Positions 1-11,357 of a stretch of 64,000 bases of DNA are shown in pieces. Where the stretch lies: assembly GCA_020747015.1 (NCBI GenBank), contig JAGTJM010000034.1, positions 1 through 64,000 on the forward strand. Reading direction: 5' to 3'. Within the stretch, counting starts at the first letter, position 1, and every line of letters starts with the position of its first letter. This stretch comes from Pyrenochaeta sp. MPI-SDFR-AT-0127. Lineage: Eukaryota; Ascomycota; Dothideomycetes; Pleosporales; Cucurbitariaceae. The notes beneath the pieces were generated by a model. That model worked only from the letters and a program-made list of their open reading frames with translations. It had not been told where the DNA came from and made no database searches. Position numbers and translations under genes: made by a program.

Positions 1-414
1 GAAGTTGCATCACAGTGAACAGCCTATTTAGGATTCTTAAGCTGTCACTTTCAGATCCAATGGGTTGCTGGAGAAGGGCTACAGTCGCTCGTTTGCGATG
101 ATCGACCATGTACCGACCCAGCACACGTCAATCTGCTTTCTGAACGCAGATTCGTCCAAGAAAATGAATCCTGTCTATCAGTCCTGAAGGGCCAATGTAG
201 ATTTTTGTTCACGGACCCGCATACTCGAAGAACCTTGACCACATGTGGACTTTGCTCGGCTAATAAAGAAATCACTGGTCAGGCTAGCTCCTTGAATATT
301 GGACTTAATACACATTATGCCAATTGAAATATCATATTCAGCGCTTTTTATAACACGAACACTTACAACGCTTATAAAACAGTCGTAAAAATGCTAGACT
401 ATGGTTAATCAATA
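1..414. other. Intergenic, no gene seen
   Basis: Only short unconvincing open frames on either strand and no recognisable domain. It lies downstream of the M20 hydrolase, so its right edge should hold that gene's 3' untranslated region. Confidence 0.5.
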
Positions 415-1791
415 TCAATCATCCCTTTTATCAAAGTCTTCCTTGGCCCCTCTTGCAATTTCTTCATCCACGAGTACTCTGAGCGCTAACATCGCCATGC
501 CTTTTGCACACTGTAATGCAGCCTTGTGGGCCTCTTCTGTACTTGCGCACGCAGCAAAGGCCGGATTATGTATCGAGACATCTGGGGCAGCGGGAATGGC
601 AAATGCTCCATGAAAGCTGGGTACTAGATGAGAGACGTTGCCCATATCTGTTGACGCGTTCATAGATTTCTCCTGGCTGATCATGATATTCGATCCCATG
701 ATACCCATATCTTCGGCGTATACTTTGCAAAGTGTACTATTGGCTCGGAGATTGAGGTATGTAGGTGAACTGTTTCGTGTTTAGCTCCAAATTTTGATTC
801 ATGGGTCATGGAGTAGCGACGGCACTCACATATCGTATTCAAGTGTACATCCTGCAGCTTTAGCACCAGCCTCAATGCAATCTTTCACCCGTGCGAGCAA
901 TTTATCGGCTCCTTTAATAGTTGGACTGCGTACATTCCAGTTCATTCTTGAATAGTCTGTGATCACATTCGGAACTGTGCCTCCGTCTTCTATCACGCAG
1001 TGGATACGCTCCTCAGGGTGTATCTGCTGCCTTAGTAATCCAACGTTATTATAAGCAGCGACTGCTGCGTCTAGGGCATTCACGCCATTCCATGGTTCGC
1101 CCGCTGCATGTGCAGATTTTCCACGGAACTCTACGCGGAATTTGTGACTTGCAATGAGCTTCAGACCCGCAAGACCCTCGTACTTTTCTGGCTCATAGAA
1201 TAAGCCATGCCTAGTCATAGGATGCGCCATAATTGCTGCTGCAGTCTCTTCTGGAATTGCACCCGCATCGATCAGTTTAGCTTTACCGCCTCCACCTTCC
1301 TCAGCAGGCGTGCCCAAGAGTCTTAATCGGCCCTGGATATTATGCTTCTTCATCGCATTAGTAGCGGCGATGAACGTAGCGATGGAAGACGTGGCGATTA
1401 AATTATGCCCACATGCATGACCAATCTGAGGGAGTGCATCATACTCTGCGCAAACGATGGCCAAGCGACCTCCAGAACCGTACTCAACCTCAAAGCTAGT
1501 ATCCAGATTATAGGCGTGCTTTTTCACATTGAAGCCAAGTGAGGAGAGGTATGTTGTAATTATTTCATGAGCAAAGTGTTCTTCGTAGCCCAGCTCCGGA
1601 TGTGAGTGGAGAGCTTTGTTGATTTTGAGAAGTTCAGGGCTGGAGTCTGTAATCGTGGAAGTGATCGTCAACCGAGCCTCTTCCAGCATTGTGCTGAAAT
1701 CGATACTTTTCGTGGACTCGGATTTCGGAACGTTTCCGTCAAGTGTCTGAAGTCGGTCCTCCGATGACGTGTTAGAGTGGAGGATGGCCAT
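415..1791 (-). CDS. M20-family amidohydrolase (aminoacylase / PM20D2-like), two exons
   Basis: Predicted metal-dependent hydrolase of amide bonds in N-acyl or dipeptide-like substrates, probably cytosolic (no signal peptide). Exons are 830-1791 and 415-769 on the minus strand; the intron has donor GTGAGT and acceptor ACAG, and joining gives one frame of 438 residues. Seen: a zinc-site motif GHACGHN at about residues 124-130, the catalytic Glu pair in GTPAEEGGGG at about 160-169, an MAHP motif near 189, and a dimerisation-domain motif GKSAHAAGEPWNG near 224-236. Length suits the family. A Zn-cluster regulator and a DAL5-type carrier follow within 4.4 kb, suggesting the three act on one imported amide compound; the substrate cannot be read from sequence. 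Confidence 0.9.
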
Positions 1792-2081
1792 TGCAAGGGC
1801 TGGATTACGATAGGGAGGGCAGGGGAGAAGGTAGAATAAAGAGCCAGGTATTCCTGCACATCGAAATCGTTCTCAATGGCATATTTGTATAGTTGCGACT
1901 GGCCAGCTCTTTGAACTGGACTGCGCGCGCTCCGACACTTTGCTGAGAGAGGGAACCTAATTCGGATTCTGGCTAGTGGCAAATGATCGCCGCGGGCGCA
2001 GCGAAATAAGCGCTCGGCCGTGGATGCGAGGGTGTGCGGATGCGGGTCTGGAATTCGGTAAGCCATTCCCCGCAATGTGAT

Positions 2082-3821
2082 TCATCCTAGTACGAATAGA
2101 GCTGCCTTGCTCATCTCCTCCCGTACATCTATGCGCTTCCCCAGTCGTTGCTGCGTCGGTATTATTTTGCGTAGGAAATTATAGGCACGCTCAAAATTCT
2201 TGCCATACTTACTCCCTGTCTCAAAGCGCCCCAGAATCCACTCGCGGTGGAGTAGATCGTCCGTCTCGAGCGCTGCAATGAACAGCGGCCATGCAAGCTT
2301 AATGAGAGCCTCGTCACCTCCATGCCTGTGATTCTGGAATGCGAGATTCATGATCACTCTCAAGGCGTGACGCTGTTGTCCGCCCAGCGGCAAATCAAAT
2401 CTTGTAAGACGCAAAAAGTCAAGGACAATAGCGAAGTATATGGGAACAATAACGCGAACATTAGCAATGACGCGGTGGCTATTATCCGTTTCCAAAGAAA
2501 GCTTGCTAGCCATGACAATGAGTTCGTCGAAAGTCTCGCCAACACGTTTAATTGAGTCCTCAACCTTGACTGCTAGTTGAGAAGCAGTAACAAGGTCTGT
2601 TTGATAGAGTGTCGCAAGTTGGGCCGTCATGAAACGTAGCTGTACGCACCCAGCAAGAAGCGAATATGCGTCTCGATTTTCAACGTCATCGAGCATTTCG
2701 TTGTGGGGGTATTCATCACCCCAGGCTAGGCGGTATAGTGGACCTGAGTATTGATGAAGGCTAGAGAACGCTGTGATAGGATCCATAAAAGGCGTTGAAG
2801 AAACTACGCTGCTTTGACTCAACGTACTAAGGATAGCAGAATTGACTTGACCACCGATACCAGAAGAGGCTGCAGCTGCATCGAGCTGTGCTATCCAAAT
2901 GAGAACACGTGCGGAGTAGAGTGATAAGGTGGTATTTTCTCTAGAACCAGACTTCTCTCTCAATGCAAGGGATGTCTCTGTCACTTCCGAATTGGTCGAA
3001 GGACGTATCAGGAGAGGTTGAAATTGGTGGTAGAGGAGCGACGAGACGGCCTCGAGGTGATGAACGTACGCTGTACAAAGGGAATCACCGAATTGCTGCT
3101 CGTAAAGAAGCATCATCCAGAGAGCCGTATAAGTAGCATCCACTTTGTCCAAGCTTGCCATTGGGGATACAGCGCGGGCCATCAACCGGATCGCTGATGA
3201 GTAGTGTTGAAGAGAGCTTTGTAGCTCGCTTGAAAGAAGAATAGGTCGACGGGAGCTCATCTCTTGTAGTCCTACTGCCAGTACCATGTGCATGATCATT
3301 GGATCGTCATGTGCCAAGTTGAACATGAGGGAAATCAGCGAGTAATCGGTATTCTTGACGTGGTGGGATTTGGGGAACTCGGTGCGGAAATGGCGAATGG
3401 CCTCGTGGTCTGCGCTTGATAGTTCCAAAGAAGATACGGTGCTAGCTGGTGCTGAGATATTGATAATGGACAGCGGAGGGCTTGTACTGCAATTACTTGA
3501 CGTTGGTGAGGAAGCCGGACCTCTTTCAATCCCATCCCCAGCTTGCGTAGAACTGGTTTTCCGCACCGCTTCGCGTCGTTCCGCAAGTGTCGGACGCACT
3601 GAGTAGTCGCAATAGAGATTCAAGCGAGAGCATCTTCCGCAAGGCCGTTGTTGATCGCATCGTTTCTTCACTGTTTTACTACGACACGTCCAACAACCGG
3701 ACCGAGACCTCCGGGCAGTGCGTTCCTTCGGCGGGGGTTCAGCTTCTGGTTTAGCGTTTGATATCATCGGATCGCGCGAAATTGTAGAATCAGCGAAATA
3801 GCCGCTCGCATGGAGAATCAA
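2082..3821 (-). CDS. Zn(II)2Cys6 transcription factor with Fungal_trans_2 domain
   Basis: Single-exon 579-residue nuclear regulator. The DNA-binding cluster has six Cys at 43, 46, 55, 61, 64 and 71, in a basic context (KKR). The spacing is Cx2Cx8Cx5Cx2Cx6C, whereas the canonical first loop is Cx2Cx6C, so two extra residues sit in loop one; no plausible intron removes them. A Ser/Thr-rich linker precedes a long helical region (about 140-579) with the style of the Fungal_trans_2 (DUF3468) family. It lies between the M20 hydrolase, same strand, and the divergently transcribed MFS carrier, so it is a good candidate for the local regulator of both. An alternative ATG at codon 19 would only trim the N-terminus. 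Confidence 0.88.
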   Translation of the reverse strand: MILHASGYFADSTISRDPMISNAKPEAEPPPKERTARRSRSGCWTCRSKTVKKRCDQQRPCGRCSRLNLYCDYSVRPTLAERREAVRKTSSTQAGDGIERGPASSPTSSNCSTSPPLSIINISAPASTVSSLELSSADHEAIRHFRTEFPKSHHVKNTDYSLISLMFNLAHDDPMIMHMVLAVGLQEMSSRRPILLSSELQSSLQHYSSAIRLMARAVSPMASLDKVDATYTALWMMLLYEQQFGDSLCTAYVHHLEAVSSLLYHQFQPLLIRPSTNSEVTETSLALREKSGSRENTTLSLYSARVLIWIAQLDAAAASSGIGGQVNSAILSTLSQSSVVSSTPFMDPITAFSSLHQYSGPLYRLAWGDEYPHNEMLDDVENRDAYSLLAGCVQLRFMTAQLATLYQTDLVTASQLAVKVEDSIKRVGETFDELIVMASKLSLETDNSHRVIANVRVIVPIYFAIVLDFLRLTRFDLPLGGQQRHALRVIMNLAFQNHRHGGDEALIKLAWPLFIAALETDDLLHREWILGRFETGSKYGKNFERAYNFLRKIIPTQQRLGKRIDVREEMSKAALFVLG

Positions 3822-4395
3822 AGAAGCATTGGATCATTGTGACGATCGCTTATGTGAATCAATGCTTGCATAAGGTGGAGGTGGCAAAGATGCGATAAGA
3901 TGGTGTGCACAGACCTCCCAAATCAAACGTCCGCCGGAAGGACTCGAGAGAGCTTGAGAGCTTCAGAACGTTGTTTGAGCTCTAATCCGTACTTGGTTGA
4001 GAAAGTGTAGTACTGGAGATTCTACTTTAGCTTTGATGTTGCTTTCGGCTGTTGGAGTCGGGCAACGATCACTTCCGTTGTTTGTCGGATCACCCGAATC
4101 CAGATGCCGGTCGCTAAAATCCCCACGCTGCGCCAGCCCTATCGCAGTGTGGAGCCATTCTCGTGCAGTTTTCCAGGTGATAGAGCGCTTATTTCATCCG
4201 AAATCAGGCAGGATGTGGCTTTGGCACGACCAGCAGCCCTTATATGAAGTTGGCGACGTAAGATGTCCTCCAAGTCGAGGATACCCATATATAGCTTCTT
4301 TGTGCTGAGTTCAATGCATCAATTATCTCTATCTTAGCTCACAAGTTACGATCAAACTACATTTTCTTGTCGTTGATAATATACCATCCTTCACT
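3822..4395. promoter_or_regulatory. Divergent promoter region between regulator and MFS carrier
   Basis: A 574 bp spacer separates the start codons of the Zn-cluster regulator (minus) and the DAL5-type carrier (plus), so it must hold both promoters. I could not identify a specific operator. Short ORFs here have no protein-like features. Confidence 0.5.
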
Positions 4396-6143
4396 ATGTC
4401 GACCACCAAAGAAAAACACTCCGTCCTTGACGACCTGGAGAAGGTCCAAACTTACGACCAGCTTGGCGATGTTTTTGTTATTAGCGAACCTCTTACAGTT
4501 GAGGAAGATCGCCGTATATTGCGCAAAATCGATATGCAGTCAGTTTTCCTTTTTGTTACGTGACCACAGGACGAGCTAATCAAGACAGTCTGCTTCCCAT
4601 CATGGCGATATCTTACCTCTTCCAGTTCTTAGACAAGGCAGCGCTTGGATATACTGCGATCATGGGCTTGAAAACCGACCTCGCTTTGTCGGGATCGCAG
4701 TACTCGTGGGCTAGCGGCATATACTACTTCGGATACCTTATAGCATCATATCCTGCTGGAATACTGATGGTACGATATCCTGTGGGAAAGACCATTACAA
4801 CATCGGTGTAGGTTATCACCCTTATGAACATTGATGAACGCTGCTGATAAACCATAGCCTCATATGGGGTGCCGTCTTGATGCTGACTGCTGTATGCTTC
4901 AATGCTCAAGGGCTACTAGCAAATCGATTTTTCCTGGGCTTTGCTGAAGCGTGCATTGGGCCTGGCCTCACTGTCATTGTCGCGATGTGGTACAAAAGGT
5001 CAGAGCAACCCCTAAGAATGGGAGCATGGTTCATGGGAAACGTTGTTGCCGGGTTTCTAGGCGGACTGGTGGCTTATGGCGTCGGGCACGTCGAATCTAT
5101 CGCGCCGTGGAAGGTATTGATGACATCCATTCATTGCTGTGCACATCGCTAAATACAGTCAGGCCGTCTTTCTGGTATTTGGAGCTTTAACTGTTGCATG
5201 GTCGGCTGCAATCTTCTTTCTCCTCCCTGACACACAAGCCAACGCTCGATTTCTGAGTAAGGAAGACCGGCCGAAGGCCGTCAACCGCGTGCGAGAGAAC
5301 ATGACTGGCATCAAGAACAACACATGGAAGCCAAGCCAGTCTCTAGAAGCACTGCTTGACATTAAAGTTTGGCTGTTGGTGATCATCCAAATTGCGATGC
5401 AAGTTGCGAATGGTGGCCTTCAAGGTGTAAGTCAAGATTGTTCGCACCTATGAAGTCCAGTTCCTAATATTCAAGTTCTAGTTCAGCTCGATTATTATCA
5501 AAGGCTTCGGATTTGCCACCCTGAATACCCTCCTCGTCCAGATGATCAGTACCGCCTTCCAAGCCGTTTTCGTCATCGTTTCAACAGTTGGCAGTACCTA
5601 TTTTACCAACATGCGCACATACTTTATGGCCGGGAATTTAGCCATATCCCTTATTGGAGTAGTCATGATTCGCCAACTTGATGCAACACACGTTTGGCCT
5701 AAGTTTATTGGTTTTTGTCTGAGCATTGCATACACGGCGAACATCCCTTTGACTTTAAGTATGTCAAGTGGTAATATTGGTGGCTTCACAAAGAAGAGCA
5801 CTGTAAATGCTATGGTAAGTACTTTATCTCGATTTACTCGTAATGCATTCCACTGACCGCCAGCTAGATTTTCATCGCGTACTGTACAGGGAATATCATC
5901 GGACCACAATTGTTCTTCGACAAGGAAGCGCCGAAATACTCATCCGCTTTCCTCTCCATGATGGTCTGCTTCGCCATAGCATTCATTCTGTGCTTCGTTC
6001 TTCGCATCTTTTTAGTTTGGGAGAACAAGAGGCGCGATCGTGCTACTGGTGCTTTGGAGAGTCAATCAGAAGCGGACTCCAGTCAGATGAACATGGCAGA
6101 TAAAACTGATAAGGAGATGTCGGCCTTTAGATATGTTTATTGA
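4396..6143 (+). CDS. MFS transporter, anion:cation symporter (DAL5/allantoate permease) family, six exons
   Basis: Plasma-membrane carrier for a small organic anion or amide such as an allantoate/ureidosuccinate-like compound; the substrate is inferred only from family. Exons: 4396-4538, 4589-4807, 4858-5113, 5163-5426, 5482-5814, 5868-6143. All five introns are 49-55 bp with GT...AG ends, and the joined frame is 496 residues. Family marks: the segment before helix 1 (RRILRKIDMHLLPIM), FLDKAALGYTAIMGL, and the GFAEACIGPGLTVIVAMWYK block of helices 4-5. About 12 membrane segments, central cytoplasmic loop around KEDRPKAVNRVREN, and a hydrophilic acidic C-tail. The start at 4396 fits the usual acidic N-terminus. 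It is divergent from the Zn-cluster regulator, which may control it. Confidence 0.9.
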
Positions 6144-6277
6144 ATAAATTCATGTGATACACCAGTCTTATTGAGATTGGCCGTTTTGGCGTAAAGAAGG
6201 CGTCAATCTGGGATGTGATTGGAGCGCTTTAAGAAATCAATTACGCTTTGTTGCTTAACCCTGGATGAATACCACAA

Positions 6278-7311
6278 TCAAATAGTTGAAGCGAATTTGC
6301 GAGCCTTTTGGATTGCAATTGTGACTTTCGAAACGGGAGGCTCCTCGTTGCGAATCAGCAACCACAGGACTTTTCGCATGCTTGTCTCCTCTTTATCCTT
6401 CTTCACTGGAACAGCCTCAATTTTCTCCATCTCTTCATCGTACTCGCGCTGCACCCTAGTTCTTTTTTCCTCCAGCCTCTGCAGCGACTTCTGCATCTTG
6501 TCAGGCTTTTTTTTTCTTGTGCCCGAAGCTTCTCCTCGTCTTTCGTAAGAATGCCTAGATTCTTATCGTATTCCTCACGCGCCTTCTGCTTTCGCTTCTG
6601 CGTTGCTTCAAGAGCCTTCTTCCTCTTTTTTTGCATCTCAGCCTCTTCTTTGGCGCACTGGCGCTCTGAAGCTTTAGCGTTCATCTTGCTGAAGAAACTG
6701 TCTGGTACGATAACTTCTTCAGAAGGCATGAGTTCTAATGGACCAGTCCAAGATGCGAGCGCTGCAAGCCTGCGCTGTTGTGATGTTAGACCCAATGTCC
6801 CCAAGCCTCCATCGATAGGAGGAAGCAAGGATGTTTCATTTGTAATCTTGCCATCGGCATCTAAAATGGGTATGCGCGCGACGAGAGCCACCACGTCTAA
6901 CTTGACAATGTCGACTCTTAGTCCTCGTGGCGCGAAAATTTCCTCGTTGGCCTGGCGGATGAATGTCTCGCTGCGGATCTTGCTCATACCATATCCTGTA
7001 GCAGCTGCAGTTGCTTCAACGGCACCGCCAACGATCTGAGCTGTGGGTTCTGGGACCAGTCCGACAGCGCTCCCTACCAAACCCAGAACATCCACAGGGG
7101 GGCTGACAACAATGACGCGGTTGAGCCCATCGAGAAACTGTAGAAATGTTGCGGTTGGTATATCAAAAGTTTGCAGCTCCAACGGATAGGCCCTTAGGAA
7201 TGGTGAGCCAAGTGTCGCTTCTGTAGCTGGGATGGCGATTACTTGTCCCAAGCTTTGGGGCGGGGTAGAGGATGTAAAGGTAGACATGTGGTAGCCGTTA
7301 TGGAACTTCAA
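6278..7311 (-). CDS. Conserved-looking hypothetical protein with C-terminal coiled coil, apparent frameshift
   Basis: I do not recognise this family. The N-terminal two thirds is a compact region with a hydrophobic stretch (VIVVSPPVDVLGLVGSAVG, about residues 66-84). The rest is a highly charged Lys/Glu coiled coil. The first frame runs 7311 to 6403 and ends in a short Arg/Cys-rich tail after a run of nine A (plus-strand T, 6507-6515). One base more or fewer in that run would connect to the frame ending at 6278, which continues the heptad-like charged helix (QKSLQRLEEKRTRVQREYDE) and ends with a globular tail. A 1-base sequencing error or a real indel is therefore likely. The better start may be the second ATG, at 7287. 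Function unknown. Confidence 0.6.
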
Positions 7312-8079
7312 AAATGTGGGAACGCATGTCCTTAAATCGAGGAATCACTTCAAAAGTTCTATCAAGAATTCGAAAGGATAGAGTGGCTTTTGACGCGGTA
7401 ACACTTTCCAAGGAGAGATATTGATCAACTCCCCAAGGGTGGCTATGGTACTAATTGTTGGCCTGACGAAGCTTGGATTCGCCTTGGTGGCCGCAAAAGG
7501 TTTAAACGGCTGGCCTGACATGATCACATACGTCGCCAATCGCTCGCTTGCAGTAAAGGGACGTTGGCGAAAATCGCAAAGGATTCTGGCTACCAACCAA
7601 AATCATTGGTGGCCCCCCTCTAAAATGACCTTTTCACAGTCTTGTTCCTCCAATCACAATGCTGTTAGAATGTGAACGGTAACGAAGGATGCAGGCGTTT
7701 ACATTGTGTTGCAAGTTATGTCATCGACTCTGTACACATTTGTTCATCAGGTAAAGAAGCGTAAAGCAAATGCTGCGGTTGAGGACTTAGATAGTTTTTA
7801 GCGCTAGAAGACTGAATACAAGATTGAATACAATCATCGTATCGAGATTGAAATTGAAAATTAAGTATTACTATTGAAAGTGTAATCTATTCATATTAAG
7901 CCGGTCTACTAATAATCTTCCTGCGTGTCGCATCAACACTGTCTTATGTTTGGGAATATGACTCGGGTCCAGCGACCATGTTATTTTTCTAGGGCCCTAT
8001 TCAAGCCCACTCCGAAACAAGGACCCTTTATTACTTCGTTTGGGCTCAGGAAGCACGCTTGAATATCAACGCTCATAAT
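7312..8079. other. Intergenic, no confident gene
   Basis: An 83-codon minus-strand frame (7345-7596) has a mildly protein-like composition but no motif, no splice partner that I could justify and no homology I recognise. The remainder is AT-rich with short repeats of GAATACAA/GATTGAAA type around 7810-7860. Confidence 0.35.
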
Positions 8080-8512
8080 TCACGAACACGAATCATATCT
8101 TTCGTCTTCTTTATCCTCATTTTTGGATGGATCTTCCTTTGATGGAGCAGGTTGGCTCCCTTCGGTCTCCTCAAAACTGAGCACTTCTCAGTATCCATGA
8201 CCACCATAGCAAGAAACAATGAACTAACCTTTGGCATTCCATCTCCTCCATCTCCTCCATCACGAAGAGTGACGAAATGAAGTCAATATCTCTTCTGTGC
8301 ATAATCGAGTCCGATTTGGTGATCGCCTTTGGCTTTTGTTTAGGTACTAATGCAGGTAACAACTTTTGCTGATGTTTGGCTTCTGCCCCTGGCAATGAAA
8401 TGGTTTGCTGTGGCCTTGAACGCCTTCTTTGACTTGGGATCCCTGGCGTGGGCCGAGATGGAATGTATACTGGGGTTGGTATGCTCAACATTGAGATGGG
8501 AAGCCGAGACAT
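8080..8512 (-). CDS. Small Pro/Gln-rich hypothetical protein, two exons
   Basis: Exons 8229-8512 and 8080-8176; intron 8177-8228 has donor GTTAGT and acceptor CTCAG, and splicing keeps the frame to give 126 residues. The N-terminal half is rich in Pro, Gln and Arg. The exon junction follows an EEMEEME repeat, encoded by a short direct repeat in the DNA, and the end is an acidic Lys/Glu/Asp tail. It probably is an intrinsically disordered protein. I do not recognise it. The main support is the clean intron that replaces a poor hydrophobic read-through with a typical acidic tail; it could still be a chance frame. Confidence 0.4.
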
Positions 8513-10028
8513 GTTGATATTTTATTGTGCGAGAAGTGCCGTAAATGCACTGAATTAGCTGAGAGGAGTAGGGTATAGCAAAATTCCGATGATTCTAATG
8601 ATAGCAGCGGCTGTGGGTGAGAGGATTCTTGGCGAATCAGTTGGCCAATTCGGGAAAGACAGACTGTTTTGTGTTTGCTTCGCCTCGTCAGGCAAGAAAG
8701 GCCCCATCGCCTCTCTATTTATTTTTAATGAGAACAAGACACCACTGCTATGCCTCCGTAATCGGTCAAAAAAAGCACCGAGACTTGCAACTCGCATGAC
8801 TCTGTGCGCACGAACTGTCTGTCGTCAGCGGTGTGGAAATTCTGATTTCGTACCTTCAAAACGTGCTGACAGTATTGATATTAGCCTATATGAGCATCAA
8901 CCATTAGTGCGAGAGCAAGAGTTCAACAGAATCTCTGAAACGGAAATTTCACGCTTTTATATTGCGAGAGGTGTTTGTTGGGAATCGGACAGAGGTTGGT
9001 GGCAGGATATACTCGCTTCGGCCTACGGATCGTACCGGTAGTCTGGACGTCTCGATCGTACAATCTAAGTTCGGCGTATAAATTGCACGAACGATTTTTC
9101 CGGTATCGAGAAAGACGGCAAGTGTGTGTGATTTTATTAGCAAATATTGTCCAGCGTGTGTTATCTGGCTGGAGCTGGAATTTTTCACGAATGCTGAGCC
9201 AGTCAGCGACGTGATCATTCACTTATTTGTGGCGCAAATGGATATAAAAAGCCTTCTTAAGAGGCTCTAGTCCAAACGGCAGCGCAAAAGCGATGTTTAA
9301 AACGCTAAAAGCCAAGTCCCAGAGTCAGCGTTACTGACGAGAGTGTCTGAGAAAAGGGTCGCCTATCTGACTTCAACCTCCGCGGACTTGGAGCAACCAA
9401 ACTCCACCTTCTATGGTTATTATTACCCAGATAACTGAGAGGTCCTTATTCGTGTGTATAGTGTATCTCGTCAAGCTGCACTAGACACTATCGTAAGGTA
9501 AAGAGGTAGTGGATCATTATCCCAACCATGTTTGACATGGCCCATTCCTGAATTTCTGTCACTAAGGAGGTGAACGCCCTTACTGCTTGGGTAATGTGCA
9601 AGCGCCAAGATCAAACCAGCGAGTGATGTGCGTCCATAGCCGAGGCAAGAACCAGGAATGATGCAGCACTAGTCCGGCGCCCTCTAAACGGAAGTGAAAA
9701 CAGCGAGTACCCGCACGGTCCACACATTCCCAGAGGACAACCTGGCTCGCTCGGGTCTCATCACTTGAGGCAGATCAGAGCATCAATACCCCTGAATTCA
9801 TTACGCTTTGCTAGGTACTATTGACACACAGATAGGTTAGAAAAGTAGAGAATTTAATAACCCTATGAAGGAACTAGTTAAGGGGATATCGCACTATTTG
9901 AGTAGCCTCCCAGAACGCCATAGAGGAACGGAACCAATCATTTCGCGCCACAGCAGCCAACAATAATTTAGGCCTTTAGGGTACCTTCTCTTTAACGACC
10001 TCGGTAGCTGAATTCCTCATTCATCCAC
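8513..10028. other. Long intergenic spacer, nothing identified
   Basis: About 1.5 kb with no frame showing protein-like composition. Overlapping frames at 8589-9222 on both strands lack motifs and conserved start contexts. The right end should hold the 3' region of the glycosyltransferase gene. Confidence 0.45.
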
Positions 10029-11357
10029 TTAAGCCTTCACTTTCTCCGTCTTATCTTCCAGAATGAACTTCCACATCACCTCCGCTGCCGTCTTCGCCCC
10101 ATCCATTGCGTTCAACGTTTCGGACAGGATTCTCGATTTGGCCGCATAACTCGGATCATTCAATACTGTTAGCACTGTTGATCGAATGTTTTTGGCCTTC
10201 CAAAACTGCTTTTGAACTCGGATCCCGGCCCCAGCGTTCATCGCGTTATCCAGATTGGTTTGCTGCTCCACTTGCAACGCAACTCCTACGAGAGGCTTTC
10301 CAGCAGCTAAGGCGCACTGCACAGTTCCTTGTCCTCCATGTGTAACGATAACATCAGCAAGAGCATTCGCGGCGGGCGCTGGGATAAATCGATCTGTCAC
10401 CAGCAGGCGCGGGTCACCGCCCGCAACCTCATTGGCCTTGTCAATGTCGCAGATTGACTTCGAGGCTAACACGACAGCATTCCAATTATCCTCAGGATTC
10501 ATCTTCAGAGCTTTGATCGCTTCGAAGAGGAAGTCTTCCGTACCAGAGCTGCCCATAGTCACTAGGATGGATGCACCTGGGCCTTTCGTCAGATGTGTTG
10601 CAATGTCTTCATCTAGTTTTGCATCGTTTCCGGCATAGAGTGGACCAGTGAGAACGATGTTCTTTGGAATACGGTGCAGGTATTCTTGATGGAAGATGGG
10701 GTGATCGTTGACAAGATTGAGATCCGCCATATTCATGTCGAAGAGCGAGATAGGTCCTTTGATCGGCCAGCCACATGCCGCGGCCGCCGCACCCAGGCGC
10801 TTTTGCTGGAAGATAGGCGCCTTGATCATCAGTCCACTGGCCCACCATGCCATTCGCTGTCGGATTGGTCGAGGAAGACGAGTGAAGAGCGGCATCATGT
10901 CTGGGAGATCGCGAACAAGGCCATGTGCGAAGGCCCCGGGATGGAGCGGTACCGGCAGAAAGTTGATCGTTCGGATACCCAAGAGTCGTGCAGCGATGGA
11001 CGCTGGCGCCCACATTCCGTGAAAAACGATATCGGGCTTCAGCTCTCTGAATGCTGCAAGCTGGCCTTCGATAAACGTTTTTGCGATTTCTTCAGAGCCG
11101 AAGAATTCAGGCCAATCCCATCCCAGATCGTGCGCGACTGAAATTCCCTTGACACGTGGCTGGGCCGGTACAATGTTGAAGCCTGCATCTGTAATCTGGT
11201 ATTCGAAGCGCGAACCACATGAGAGGAAATCGATCTTCAGGTCAAGACCAGGCGGGCACATATCTCGAAATGCAATGGCCATCGCAATTGCACGTGTTGT
11301 GTCGCCCGCATCCTGCCATGCTACGCTGAGCACCATGTGGATTGAAGTTGGAGCCAT
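10029..11357 (-). CDS. GT1-type UDP-sugar glycosyltransferase (bacterial MGT / GT28-like)
   Basis: Single-exon, 442-residue GT-B fold enzyme expected to move a sugar from a nucleotide donor to a small lipophilic acceptor such as a secondary metabolite, sterol or xenobiotic. Seen: an N-terminal Rossmann half, a linker near residues 235-245 (VLTGPLY), then the donor half with VTMGSSGTED (about 266-275) and the signature THGGQGTVQCALAAGKPLV (about 339-357) followed by an EQQ that usually contacts the sugar. No signal peptide or C-terminal membrane anchor, so it looks like the soluble, bacterial-style type rather than the membrane UGTs. It lies 1.4 kb from a same-strand DHA2 efflux carrier; a joint role in detoxification is possible but not shown. 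Confidence 0.85.
   Translation of the reverse strand: MAPTSIHMVLSVAWQDAGDTTRAIAMAIAFRDMCPPGLDLKIDFLSCGSRFEYQITDAGFNIVPAQPRVKGISVAHDLGWDWPEFFGSEEIAKTFIEGQLAAFRELKPDIVFHGMWAPASIAARLLGIRTINFLPVPLHPGAFAHGLVRDLPDMMPLFTRLPRPIRQRMAWWASGLMIKAPIFQQKRLGAAAAACGWPIKGPISLFDMNMADLNLVNDHPIFHQEYLHRIPKNIVLTGPLYAGNDAKLDEDIATHLTKGPGASILVTMGSSGTEDFLFEAIKALKMNPEDNWNAVVLASKSICDIDKANEVAGGDPRLLVTDRFIPAPAANALADVIVTHGGQGTVQCALAAGKPLVGVALQVEQQTNLDNAMNAGAGIRVQKQFWKAKNIRSTVLTVLNDPSYAAKSRILSETLNAMDGAKTAAEVMWKFILEDKTEKVKA

Noticed and set aside
1668..2075. 135-codon minus frame overlapping the 5' end of the M20 gene
   Set aside because: It overlaps the real start region in another frame and its composition (Arg/Pro/Leu-rich) is that of a shadow frame.
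7345..7596. 83-codon minus frame considered as an extra exon of the coiled-coil gene
   Set aside because: No splice junction joins it in frame to the next gene and no motif supports it.
8589..9041. 150-codon plus frame
   Set aside because: No domain, and minus frames of equal quality overlap it; composition is not protein-like.
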